From Actinomadura latina NBRC 106108 (GTDB lineage: Bacteria > Actinomycetota > Actinomycetes > Streptosporangiales > Streptosporangiaceae): DNA of 64,000 nt. The notes under the pieces are model-generated. The model had not been told where the DNA came from, ran no database searches, and saw only the letters and a list, made by a program, of their open reading frames with translations. Shown piece by piece: positions 7,512-15,161 of this stretch (positions within the stretch are counted from its first letter, which is position 1; each line of letters begins with the position of its first letter). Position numbers and translations under genes: made by a program. Where the stretch lies: NCBI RefSeq assembly GCF_001552195.1, contig NZ_BCQS01000017.1:124001-188000 (forward strand). Direction: 5' to 3'.

Positions 7512-7798
7512 CCTTCCACCACCGTGGATGGACTGTCTTCTGCACCGAGAAGGTGGTCAATGTCCTTCTGGCCATGCCGAAGCCGGTGGAGAGCGTCCTC
7601 AACCGGCAGTTCTGCGACCTGGCCAAGCGCGGCGGCGAGGCGATCGACGTCGGTCGCCCGCCCCCGGGGGTGCCGCTGGACACCGTCGGCGTTCACTACT
7701 CCTTCTCGCTCAGGGAGGGCGTGAAGGGGATCGCCGAGTACCTGGTGATCGCCGACATCAAGGAGTTCTACGTCACCGAACTCCTCTTGGTCGACTGA
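7508..7798 (+). CDS. Small protein, possible RelE/ParE-like partner
   Basis: 96 aa, ATG overlapping the previous stop. It ends in alternating short strands (YLVIADIKEFYVTELLLVD) that would suit the beta-sheet of a RelE/ParE toxin, but the basic catalytic residues expected there are not obvious, so the toxin idea is inference from size, pairing and coupling. It is convergent with nadR, only 13 nt away. Confidence 0.5.
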   Translation: MTFHHRGWTVFCTEKVVNVLLAMPKPVESVLNRQFCDLAKRGGEAIDVGRPPPGVPLDTVGVHYSFSLREGVKGIAEYLVIADIKEFYVTELLLVD

Positions 7799-7811
7799 TC
7801 GAAAGGCCGGG

Positions 7812-8921
7812 CTAGGGGGTCAGCGGGTCGCTGAAGGTCCAGCCCTCGGCCAGCAGGGCGTCGGTCGCCGTGACGGCGGCGGCCAGGCGGTGTTCGTGGG
7901 GACCTGACACGGTGATGTGCGGCAGGTCCCGTTTCGCCAGTTCTTCCTGGAAGCGGCCCGACATCCACGACCGGATCGACTCGCCGTCGCGCCAGCCGTC
8001 CTGCTCGAACGGGACGCCCTCCGGCGAGGTGAGGATCCACAGGTGATGCCCCACACGCTCGTGGACGGCCTCCACCTCGGGCGCCGGAACGCCGAGATAG
8101 CGCTCGTGCCAGATGGCGGTCGCGAATGCGTCGGTATCGCAGACCAGCAGCGGTGAACCCGACCGCGCCGCCGCGTCCTCCAGGGCCGCGTGATGTTCGG
8201 CGATCTGGAGGAACTCCGCCGGCTCCCACATCAGGGCGTCCAGCCACAGCGACGGGTCGCCGGTGGCGCGGCGGGCGGCGGCCAGCTTCTCCTCGGTGAA
8301 CGTCCGGCCGTACTCGGGCACCCACCGGGTCGCGGCCCAGACGCCGCCCCGCGACGCGTAGTGGGCGGCGAGCGCGCGGGCCAGCGTCGTCGTCCCGGTC
8401 GACTCGGCGCCGACCACCACGACCCGCCGCGCCAGATGCGCCCGGACGGGTGGCGCCAGGAACTCCCAGTTCGCCACGGGATCGGCCCGGATGGCCGTGC
8501 TGCTGACCGGGAAGCGGCCGCGCGGCGGGTCGACCGCGACGTGGACGGCGGAGAAACGCTCGGCCAGCTCCGGTCCGTACGCCTCGGAGCTGAACACCGC
8601 GTCCACCGGCGGGACGGGCACGCCGAGGCCCGACCGCATCGCGAGTCCCGCCCGGAACGCCGCGACGTGCGCCGACCAGATCTCGTCGGACTCGTAGTCG
8701 ATGTCCGCGTCGTCCACGACCGGGAAGACCTCCACGTGCGGCTGCCGGTGCGTCTCGCGCAGCCACGCCGTCCGCAGCGCCAGGGGGATGCTCTCGACGG
8801 TGGACGCCGCGACGACCACGCTCACCCGCGCGCACGCCGCCGCCGCGGTGTCGATCAGATGGCGATGTCCGGCGTGCGGCGGATAGAACTTGCCGATGAC
8901 GAGGCCATGCGCGTACTTCAC
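7812..8921 (-). CDS. nadR: Bifunctional NMN adenylyltransferase / ribosylnicotinamide kinase
   Basis: 369 aa, GTG start at 8921 overlapping the stop of the transporter gene (GTGA). Residues 8-20 carry GKFYPPHAGH, the nucleotidyltransferase G-x-F-x-P-x-H-x-G-H motif, and SSTAIR near 140 is the second ATP-site motif. A Walker A loop GAESTGTTT at 171-179 starts the kinase domain. There is no N-terminal helix-turn-helix, so it is enzyme only, not the NadR repressor form. It phosphorylates imported nicotinamide riboside and makes NAD, which fits the upstream PnuC-like gene. Confidence 0.9.
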   Translation of the reverse strand: MKYAHGLVIGKFYPPHAGHRHLIDTAAAACARVSVVVAASTVESIPLALRTAWLRETHRQPHVEVFPVVDDADIDYESDEIWSAHVAAFRAGLAMRSGLGVPVPPVDAVFSSEAYGPELAERFSAVHVAVDPPRGRFPVSSTAIRADPVANWEFLAPPVRAHLARRVVVVGAESTGTTTLARALAAHYASRGGVWAATRWVPEYGRTFTEEKLAAARRATGDPSLWLDALMWEPAEFLQIAEHHAALEDAAARSGSPLLVCDTDAFATAIWHERYLGVPAPEVEAVHERVGHHLWILTSPEGVPFEQDGWRDGESIRSWMSGRFQEELAKRDLPHITVSGPHEHRLAAAVTATDALLAEGWTFSDPLTP

Positions 8922-9226
8922 GCGGCCGCCGGTTCCGGGGCCGGGGTGCGGGCGAGCAGGTCACGGCGCCAGGCCAGCAGCCCGAACACGCACAGCGTCA
9001 GGAAGATGACGTACAGGACGGCGTAGAGGCCGCCGTCGAGGAAGACCAGCCCCAGCAGGATCACGTTCGCGATGCCGATCGGCCAGTTCAGGATGTTCTG
9101 CCGGACGACGAGCCACACGTTCACCGCGCCGGTCGTGAAGCCGAGAAGCTCCGCCCACGTCGTGGGCACCGACCCCAGATGGAAGGCCGGATCGAGCAGC
9201 GGACCCAGCGGAACATGCACTGACAT
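8918..9226 (-). CDS. pnuC: Half-length PnuC-like nicotinamide riboside transporter
   Basis: 102 aa from ATG 9226 (GTG 9241 in frame would add 5). It has three membrane segments where PnuC proteins normally have seven in about 200-240 aa. The first part, LLGFTTGAVNVWLVVRQNI then NWPIGIAN, matches the start of the first PnuC repeat. The last part, GGLYAVLYVIFLTLCVFG followed by LLAWRR, looks like the end of the second repeat. It may be a functional homodimeric half transporter or the product of an internal deletion. Coupling to nadR supports a nicotinamide riboside role. Confidence 0.7.
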   Translation of the reverse strand: MSVHVPLGPLLDPAFHLGSVPTTWAELLGFTTGAVNVWLVVRQNILNWPIGIANVILLGLVFLDGGLYAVLYVIFLTLCVFGLLAWRRDLLARTPAPEPAAA

Positions 9227-9244
9227 GCCCGCAATGATCACATA

Positions 9245-9259
9245 TCGTCAGACAGACGA
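9245..9259. promoter_or_regulatory. Inverted repeat upstream of pnuC-nadR
   Basis: TCGTC-AGACA-GACGA, a perfect 5-bp inverted repeat 18 nt upstream of the pnuC ATG. Its position fits an operator or promoter element of the NAD salvage pair. No regulator can be assigned. Confidence 0.35.
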
Positions 9260-9273
9260 CAAGGGGCGGCCGC

Positions 9274-9303
9274 TTGACGTCTGAGTGAGCACTCACCCAG
9301 ACT
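9274..9303 (+). promoter_or_regulatory. Promoter with TetR-type operator before the 9345 gene
   Basis: TTGACG (9274-9279) and CAGACT (9298-9303), 18 nt apart, could be -35 and -10. Between them lies TGAGTGAGCACTCA (9282-9295), an inverted repeat of the TetR-family style. A weaker related copy, TGAGCAGATACTCA, follows at 9308-9321. A repressor there would block transcription; no TetR gene is in the window. Confidence 0.45.
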
Positions 9304-9344
9304 GTAATGAGCAGATACTCAGTGAACCGAGGGAGGGATCACCG

Positions 9345-10049
9345 ATGACGGTCACGATCCGCAACCCGAGCACGAAGTATCCCCGCGCCGCGCTGCGCGA
9401 ACCCGCCCCGTACGGCTACGTCTACGTCGGCGCCGCGGTCGACCCGCCCGGCCGGGCCCCGTTCGTGCGGCGCAGCGCGCGCCGCGACAAGGTGCTGGCC
9501 GCGCTGAAGGCGCACGCGTCCCGCCTGGAGGCACTCGACACGGTCGTGAAGGCCACCGTCTACCGTGCGGTGCTGATGCCGCCGGTCCCGGGCGCCCCGC
9601 GCTTCGACGCCGTCGTCCTCATCGAGACGACCGCGCCCGAGACGATCGACGGCGTCCGGGACACGGCCGAGTACGGGCAGCTCCTGGACGCGGCGGGGGA
9701 GACCCGCGTCACCACCCTCCGCAACGTCAAGCGGATGGGGGACGTCGACAAGAACCGCCAGGGCCTGTTCCTGTTCAACCACTTCGCGGCGGACGATCCC
9801 GAGGTCGCCGCGAAACTGTGGGAGCACCTCGCCGGCTGGTACGCCGCCGAGACCGGCCTGGACAACTCCACCCTGCTCCAGCCGATCGGCGAGGCCCCCT
9901 TCACCCTGGTCAACCACGCGCGCTGGGACCACGGCCTCGCCCGCTTCGCCGTCCACCAGTTCACGAAGCCGAGCTTCCTGACGTTCGTCCGCGCCAACCT
10001 GCGGGCCAACGGCACGAAGGCTATGCCCGTCCTCTACAAGCTCGCGTAG
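9345..10049 (+). CDS. Conserved-looking protein of unknown function
   Basis: 234 aa from ATG 9345 with GGGAGGG at 9331-9337. No known motif. The sequence reads as two similar-sized halves, each with strand-rich segments (YVYVGAAV, DAVVLIETTA; GLFLFNHFAADD, RFAVHQFT), which could be a duplicated ferredoxin-like alpha/beta barrel of the Dabb or antibiotic-monooxygenase type; this is a fold guess only. No signal peptide. The TetR-type operator in its promoter suggests it is induced by a ligand, perhaps a hydrophobic one. Confidence 0.7.
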   Translation: MTVTIRNPSTKYPRAALREPAPYGYVYVGAAVDPPGRAPFVRRSARRDKVLAALKAHASRLEALDTVVKATVYRAVLMPPVPGAPRFDAVVLIETTAPETIDGVRDTAEYGQLLDAAGETRVTTLRNVKRMGDVDKNRQGLFLFNHFAADDPEVAAKLWEHLAGWYAAETGLDNSTLLQPIGEAPFTLVNHARWDHGLARFAVHQFTKPSFLTFVRANLRANGTKAMPVLYKLA

Positions 10050-10084
10050 AGCGCGCCTACCCCGCGCCCGGCGGGACGGCCGTA

Positions 10085-10115
10085 CCGGCCTCCGCTCGAC
10101 GTCGCCGGAGGCCGG
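10085..10115. terminator. Bidirectional terminator between convergent genes
   Basis: CCGGCCTCCG (10085-10094) pairs perfectly with CGGAGGCCGG (10106-10115) around an 11-nt loop. It sits between the end of the 9345 gene and the convergent end of pdhC. No T run on either side. Confidence 0.6.
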
Positions 10116-10136
10116 GTCACGCGCATGTCCTCCCGG

Positions 10137-11417
10137 CTAAGCCACGATCAGGAGGGGGTTCTGCAGGAGGCCGGCCAGGTGGTCCAGGTACTTGGCGGCC
10201 GTGGCGCCGTCGGTGGCGCGGTGGTCGACCGAGAGGGTCAGCGCCATGAGCTTGCCGGGGACGACCTGGCCGTCCCGGACGACCGGCGCGTCGCGGACGG
10301 CGCCGACGGCGAGGATCGCCGCCTCCGGCGGGTTGATCACCGCGGAGAACGAGTCGACGCCGAACATGCCGAGGTTGCTGACGCTGAACGTCCCGCCGCT
10401 CATGTCGTTGAGGGAGAGCTTGCCCTCGCGCGCCCTGCCCGCGAGCTCGCGGGTCTCCTGGCCGATCTCGGAGACGCTCTTGCGGTCCGCGTCCTTGATG
10501 ACGGGGACGACGAGGCCGTCCTCGACCGCCACCGCGACACCGACGTGGACGCGCTTGTGGAAGAGCAGGTTCTCCTCGGTGTAGGAGACGTTCACCGCGG
10601 GGTGCTCGCGCAGCGCGGTCGCGACCGCCTTCACGATCAGGTCGTTCACGCTGACCTTGGCGGGGGCGAGCGCCTCGTTCAGCGTCTTGCGGAAGGCCAG
10701 CAGCGCCTCGGCGTCCACCTCGCGGTTCAGGTAGAAGTGCGGCGCGTCGCGCTTGCTCTCGGTCAGCCGCTTCGCCGCGACCTTGCGGAAGCGGTTGAGC
10801 GGGACGGCCTCGACGTCCGGGTCCTCCGCGCGCGCCTGGACGGGCGGCGCCGACGGCGCGGGAGCGGGCGCCGGGGCCTCGGCCGGGGCGGTGCCGCCGC
10901 GGACCGCGGCCTCGATGTCGGCGCGGACGATCCGGCCGCCCGGGCCCGACCCGCTCAGCGTCGCCAGGTCGATGCCGTGGTCGCGGGCCAGCCGGCGCGC
11001 GAGCGGCGACGACGGCGGGCGGGTGGCCGCGGAACGCTCCGGGACCCGCGCGGGCGCCTCGGCGGCCGGTGCCGGTGCCGCCTCCGGCTTCGGCTCTGCC
11101 TTGGCCTCGGCGGCGGGCTCGGGCTTCGGCTCCGGTTCCGGCTCGGCGGCCGGTTCCGCCGGCGCGGCCCGCTCGGCGCCGCCGGCCGGGGCGATCCGGG
11201 CGATCGGGGCGCCGATCGCGGCGGACTCGCCCTCGGGAACCAGGATCTCCTCGAGCACGCCGGCCTCGAAGGCCTCGTACTCCATGACCGCCTTGTCGGT
11301 CTCGATGTCGACGATGACGTCGCCGACCGCGACCTCGTCCCCCGGCTTCTTCTGCCAGGAGCTGATGACGCCTTCCTCCATGGTGTCGGAGAGGCGGGGC
11401 ATGAGGATCTCGGTCAT
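10137..11417 (-). CDS. pdhC: Dihydrolipoamide acyltransferase (E2) of a 2-oxoacid dehydrogenase
   Basis: 426 aa, ATG 11417 overlapping the E1-beta stop. Domains in order: one lipoyl domain (1-75, modified Lys in ETDKAVMEYE at about 42), an Ala/Pro/Glu-rich linker (80-145), a peripheral subunit-binding domain (SPLARRLARDHGIDLATLSG), and a catalytic domain ending in the CoA-transferase active site DHRATDG. It carries the acyl group from E1 to CoA. The operon has no E3, so the lipoamide dehydrogenase must come from elsewhere. Pyruvate is the likeliest substrate given the E1 sequences; a branched-chain or acetoin complex remains possible. Confidence 0.88.
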   Translation of the reverse strand: MTEILMPRLSDTMEEGVISSWQKKPGDEVAVGDVIVDIETDKAVMEYEAFEAGVLEEILVPEGESAAIGAPIARIAPAGGAERAAPAEPAAEPEPEPKPEPAAEAKAEPKPEAAPAPAAEAPARVPERSAATRPPSSPLARRLARDHGIDLATLSGSGPGGRIVRADIEAAVRGGTAPAEAPAPAPAPSAPPVQARAEDPDVEAVPLNRFRKVAAKRLTESKRDAPHFYLNREVDAEALLAFRKTLNEALAPAKVSVNDLIVKAVATALREHPAVNVSYTEENLLFHKRVHVGVAVAVEDGLVVPVIKDADRKSVSEIGQETRELAGRAREGKLSLNDMSGGTFSVSNLGMFGVDSFSAVINPPEAAILAVGAVRDAPVVRDGQVVPGKLMALTLSVDHRATDGATAAKYLDHLAGLLQNPLLIVA

Positions 11418-12427
11418 GAGACGTTCTCCAGGGCACGGCCGGTCGCGCGGAGCGTGTCGCGGACGGCGGTGAGCAGGGACTCGGCGGACGGCAGCGCGGC
11501 CGACTCCAGGGACTTGGCGTAGGGGAGCGGCACCTCGGCCATCGCGACGCGGCGGACGGGGGCGTCCAGCCAGTCGAACGCGCCCTCCTGGATGGTCGCG
11601 GCGATCTCGGCGCCGATGCCGTAGGTGAGCCAGTCGTCCTCGGCGACGACGGCGCAGCCCGTCTTGCGGACGGACTCCACGATGGTCTGCCGGTCCAGCG
11701 GGCGCAGGCTGCGCAGGTCGACGACCTCGGCGGACACCCCGTCGGCGGCGAGCTTCTCGGCGACCTCGCCGGCGACCCGCGCCATCCGGGAGTAGCCGAT
11801 GATCGTGATGTCGGTGCCCTCGCGGGTGACGCCGGCGCGGCCGATCTCGGCGGGCTCGATGTCCTCGACCGCGGCGGGCAGCTCGGCCTTGGTGTTGTAG
11901 AGGGCGAGGTTCTCCAGGAACAGCACCGGGTCGTCGTCGCGGATCGCGGCCTTCAGCATCGCGGACGCCTCGGCGGGCGTGCTCGGCGCGAGGACCTTCA
12001 GCCCCGGGATGAACGCGTAGAAGAGCTCGACGTTCTGCGAGTGCGTGGCCCCGAGCTGCTGCCCGCCGCCGCCCGGTGTGCGGATCACCATCGGCACGCT
12101 GGCCTGCCCGCCGAACATCCCGTAGATCTTCGCGGCGTGGTTGACGATCTGGTCCAGCGCCAGCAGGGAGAAGTTGATCGTCATGATCTCCACGACGGGA
12201 CGCAGGCCGAGCATCGCGGCACCGATCGCGGCGCCGACGAAGCCCTCCTCGGCGATCGGGGTGTCGCGGACGCGCTTCGGCCCGAACTCCTTCAGCAGCC
12301 CCTCGGTGATCTTGTAGGAGCCCTCGAAGAGCCCGATCTCCTCGCCCATCAGGAAGACGTTCTCGTCCCGCAGCATCTCCGCGCGGAGCGTGTCCCGGAG
12401 GGCCTGGCGGTAGGTCACGGTTGCCAT
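11414..12427 (-). CDS. pdhB: 2-oxoacid dehydrogenase E1 component, beta subunit
   Basis: 337 aa from ATG 12427. Typical transketolase-like beta chain: ENVFLMGEEIGLFEGSYKIT at the N-terminus, TPIAEEGFVGAAIGAAM, and a C-terminal domain with VDLRSLRPLD. Together with the alpha subunit it forms the thiamine-diphosphate decarboxylase. It is 11 nt downstream of the alpha gene and overlaps the E2 gene by 4 nt, giving a tight E1a-E1b-E2 operon. Confidence 0.9.
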   Translation of the reverse strand: MATVTYRQALRDTLRAEMLRDENVFLMGEEIGLFEGSYKITEGLLKEFGPKRVRDTPIAEEGFVGAAIGAAMLGLRPVVEIMTINFSLLALDQIVNHAAKIYGMFGGQASVPMVIRTPGGGGQQLGATHSQNVELFYAFIPGLKVLAPSTPAEASAMLKAAIRDDDPVLFLENLALYNTKAELPAAVEDIEPAEIGRAGVTREGTDITIIGYSRMARVAGEVAEKLAADGVSAEVVDLRSLRPLDRQTIVESVRKTGCAVVAEDDWLTYGIGAEIAATIQEGAFDWLDAPVRRVAMAEVPLPYAKSLESAALPSAESLLTAVRDTLRATGRALENVS

Positions 12428-12438
12428 GGGGGTGCCTC

Positions 12439-13548
12439 TCAGGAACGGAATACGGGGTCGGCCGGGAAGCGGCGGAGATCGCCCGGGACCGGGGTGGCGT
12501 AGGTGTAGTCGAACAGCGTGGAGACCTCGGGCGCGGGGCTCTCGTCGGCGAACGTCGCGGCCTCGTCGATCTCGGCCGTGACCTCGGCGTCGAGCCGCTC
12601 GCGCTCCTCGTGGGAGAGGATCCCGGCGTCCTCCAGGTCCAGCGCCATCTTGGCCAGGGGGTCGGCCGCCTTGAGGGCGTCCTTCTCCTCCTTGGTCCGG
12701 TAGCGGGCCGGGTCGACGACCGAGTGCCCCTTGAGCCGGGGGCTGAGGGTCTCCAGCAGGTAGGGCTTGCTCTCCGCCCGGGCGCGCTCGACGGCGACGC
12801 GGGCGGCGTCCCGCACCGCGACCACGTCGGCGCCGTCCACGCGGGCGCTCTCCATCCGGTAGGCGGCGCCCCGCTTGTACAGCTCGGGCTCGGCGGACGA
12901 CCTCTCCACGGTGGTGCCCATACCCAGGCCGTTGTTGACCACAACGAAGACGATGGGGAGGTCCCACAGGCCCGCGATGTTCAGCGACTCGTGGAACGCG
13001 CCGATCGCGGCCGTCCCGTCGCCCATCTGGCACATGACGACCTCGTCGCCGCCCTTGTAGGAGACGGCGAGCGCCGCGCCGGTCGCGAGCGGGAGCTGGC
13101 CGCCGACGATGCCGTACCCGCCGAGCAGCCGCGTCTCGGTGTCGAACATGTGCATCGACCCGCCCCAGCCCTTGGACACGCCGGTGGAGCGCCCGTACAG
13201 CTCGGCCATCACGCGGTCGGGCTCCATGCCCTTGGTGATCGCGTAGCCGTGCTCGCGGTAGTTCGTGAACAGGTAGTCCGTGGGACGCAGCGCGGCCATC
13301 AGCCCGACGACCGTGGCCTCCTCGCCGAGGTTCAGGTGGCAGTAGCCGCCGATCTTGGCCTCGGTATAGGCCCGGGCGGCCCGCTCCTCGAACCGCCGGA
13401 TCAGCAGCATCTGCCGGTAGTAGCCGACGAGCGTCTCGGCGTCCTCCGCCGGGACCTTCGGCGGCGCCGCGGCGCCCTTGGGCTCCGAGCCCTTGGCGCC
13501 GCGCGTTCTCCGGCCTCGCGCCGGAGCGGCCTTGACGGTCTCAGCCAT
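12439..13548 (-). CDS. pdhA: 2-oxoacid (pyruvate) dehydrogenase E1 component, alpha subunit
   Basis: 369 aa from ATG 13548. The first 30 residues are a basic, Ala-rich extension; the core then shows YRQMLLIRRFEE and the thiamine-diphosphate motif running from GDGTAAIGAFHESLN to VVVNN about 30 residues later. YREHGYAITKG and GGSMHMFD are characteristic of PdhA/AcoA enzymes. It is the first gene of the operon, transcribed away from the divergent GntR regulator, with a palindrome between them, so carbon-source control by that regulator is likely. Confidence 0.88.
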   Translation of the reverse strand: MAETVKAAPARGRRTRGAKGSEPKGAAAPPKVPAEDAETLVGYYRQMLLIRRFEERAARAYTEAKIGGYCHLNLGEEATVVGLMAALRPTDYLFTNYREHGYAITKGMEPDRVMAELYGRSTGVSKGWGGSMHMFDTETRLLGGYGIVGGQLPLATGAALAVSYKGGDEVVMCQMGDGTAAIGAFHESLNIAGLWDLPIVFVVVNNGLGMGTTVERSSAEPELYKRGAAYRMESARVDGADVVAVRDAARVAVERARAESKPYLLETLSPRLKGHSVVDPARYRTKEEKDALKAADPLAKMALDLEDAGILSHEERERLDAEVTAEIDEAATFADESPAPEVSTLFDYTYATPVPGDLRRFPADPVFRS

Positions 13549-13615
13549 CGGCGACCTTCCTCTGTCCGGGGCAGCGCCATAGGATCGCCACAGCACTCCC
13601 GATCATCATTGATCT

Positions 13616-13627
13616 ATGATCGATCAT
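13616..13627. promoter_or_regulatory. Palindromic GntR-type operator between pdhA and gntR
   Basis: ATGATCGATCAT is a perfect 12-bp palindrome in the 150-bp divergent gap. Further GATCAT/TGATCTATGAT repeats just upstream (13601-13620) suggest a second overlapping site. It is well placed to control both pdhABC and the regulator gene at 13699. Confidence 0.55.
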
Positions 13628-13698
13628 ATTCCACGGAATCAGGATTCGCCTACCCCATCACGAGGTACTTACCCATCGTGGCGCTACGATCGAGTTTC

Positions 13699-14325
13699 GT
13701 GAACACGCCCTCCCAACTGCTGCGCACCGGACTCGCCGGCCAGATCCGGGAGTTCATCGTGGAGGGCATCAGCGCGGGCCGGTGGGAGCCCGGCGAGCGC
13801 ATCGTCGAACGCCGGATCGCCGCCGAGCTGGGGGTCAGCCAGGGGCCGGTCCGCGAGGCGCTCCGCCAGCTGGAGGCGCAGCGGCTGATCGAGTCGCTGC
13901 CGAACCGCGGCGCCCGCGTCCGCGACTTCACCGAGCGCGACCTCGCCGAGATCTTCCCCGTCCGCGCCGGGCTGGAGCGGACGGCCGTGGAGCTGGCGCT
14001 GCCCCGCCTCGCCGGCTGCGTGGACGCCCTGGAGGAGCACAACGACCGGCTCGCCGAGGCCGTGCGGGACGGCGACCTGCAGGAGCAGATGCGGCTCAGC
14101 ATCGCCTTCCACCGCGAGATCGTCGAGACGGCCGGGAACCGGCTGCTCGTCTCGGTCTGGGAGGGCCTCGGCATCGAGCTGTGGACGACCCTGTCCCTGC
14201 GCCTGCACCAGACGGAGATCTACTCCAAGTCGGCCGAGCACGCGGAGCTGATCGAGGCGTTCCGCCGCGGCGACCCCGAGGCGCCGCAGCTCCTGCACGA
14301 CCACGTCATGAATTACGCGCCCTGA
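13699..14325 (+). CDS. GntR-family regulator, FadR/FCD subfamily (next to pdh operon)
   Basis: 208 aa from GTG 13699. A winged helix occupies residues 1-75 (ERRIAAELGVSQGPVREALRQLEA, then LIESLPNRGARVRDFT), followed by an all-helical FCD effector domain with the metal-binding His pattern seen in AFHREIVE and HDHVMNYAP. FCD regulators usually sense carboxylic acids. Divergent to pdhABC, so it probably links that operon to pyruvate, lactate or another organic acid. Its stop codon touches the stop of the convergent GntR gene. Confidence 0.85.
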   Translation: MNTPSQLLRTGLAGQIREFIVEGISAGRWEPGERIVERRIAAELGVSQGPVREALRQLEAQRLIESLPNRGARVRDFTERDLAEIFPVRAGLERTAVELALPRLAGCVDALEEHNDRLAEAVRDGDLQEQMRLSIAFHREIVETAGNRLLVSVWEGLGIELWTTLSLRLHQTEIYSKSAEHAELIEAFRRGDPEAPQLLHDHVMNYAP

Positions 14326-15015
14326 TCACGCCTGCTCCCGGTAGGCCTTGGTGAGCTGCGACTCCGCGTCGTCCAGGTAGGAGCGCAGCTCCCGTTCGGC
14401 GGCCGCGGCGTCACCGGCGGCGATCAGGTCGTACAGGCGCCGGTTGCGGGTGAGGTACGGCTCGTGGAACTCGCGCGGCGAGCCCATCTCGTGGAAGACG
14501 AGCCGCATCTCGGCCAGCAGGTGCCGGATCATCTCGTCCACTCGCGGGCTGCCCACCAGCGCGGCGAGGGCCTGGTGGAAGCGGATGTCGGCGGTGCCCA
14601 CGTCGGCCCAGCGCTCCGCCGCGGCGGCGCGCTCGCCGTCCCGTACCGCCGCCTCCAGCCGGGCGAGCGCCTCGCGCGGGGCGTCCGGCGCGCACCGCAC
14701 GCCCTCGCACTCCAGGATCCGCCGGACGCGGTACAGGTCGGCGAGGCCGTCGGCGGTGACGCGGCGCACGAACACGCCCCGGTTGAACTCGTGCACGAGC
14801 AGCCGTTCCTGGACGAGCAGCCGGAACGCCTCCCGCACGGAGTTGCGCGACACCTTCGCGGCGGCGGCCAGCTCCTTCTCGGGCAGCTGCGCGCCGGGGA
14901 CGAGCCGGCCGTCGGTGATCTGGCCGCGCAGCAGGCCGGCGACCCAGGCCGCGGTGCTCGTCCGGTCCAGGCCGCCCCGCGCCGCAGCGATCTCGTCGAG
15001 CCACGACTCCGTCAT
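14326..15015 (-). CDS. GntR-family regulator, FCD subfamily (next to oxoprolinase operon)
   Basis: 229 aa from ATG 15015; the frame extends further up but this start fits the MTESWLDE N-terminus. Winged helix at about 15-85 (EKELAAAAKVSRNSVREAFRL, LVHEFNRGVFVRRVT), then an FCD domain with DIRFHQAL. It is divergent to the NRAMP-pxpBC operon, with an inverted repeat in the gap, so it is the likely regulator of that operon. It resembles the other GntR gene only at the family level. Confidence 0.85.
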   Translation of the reverse strand: MTESWLDEIAAARGGLDRTSTAAWVAGLLRGQITDGRLVPGAQLPEKELAAAAKVSRNSVREAFRLLVQERLLVHEFNRGVFVRRVTADGLADLYRVRRILECEGVRCAPDAPREALARLEAAVRDGERAAAAERWADVGTADIRFHQALAALVGSPRVDEMIRHLLAEMRLVFHEMGSPREFHEPYLTRNRRLYDLIAAGDAAAAERELRSYLDDAESQLTKAYREQA

Positions 15016-15105
15016 CGGCCGCCCTCCCCGCGTACCCGCCCGCCGCGTACGTGCGGGGCCAGCGTATCCCACCGCGAGGGAAATCCTTCAACAAGGGGAT
15101 TGCTG

Positions 15106-15120
15106 GATTGTTGAACAATC
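15106..15120. promoter_or_regulatory. GntR-type operator before the oxoprolinase operon
   Basis: GATTGTT-G-AACAATC is a perfect 7-bp inverted repeat with a one-base centre, lying between the GntR gene (start 15015) and the transporter gene (start 15162). A partial copy, TTCAACAA, occurs at 15087-15094. Confidence 0.6.
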
Positions 15121-15161
15121 TTTACGCTGTCGGAAAGCCGTAACCCAGAAGGGTCACCCCC

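Noticed and set aside
10125..11522. Long plus-strand frame opposite the E2 gene
   Set aside because: Shadow of the Ala/Pro-rich linker and lipoyl domain coding sequence; no motif of its own.
13549..13698. Possible riboswitch in the pdhA-gntR gap
   Set aside because: Only short repeats and a palindrome are visible; no conserved riboswitch core.
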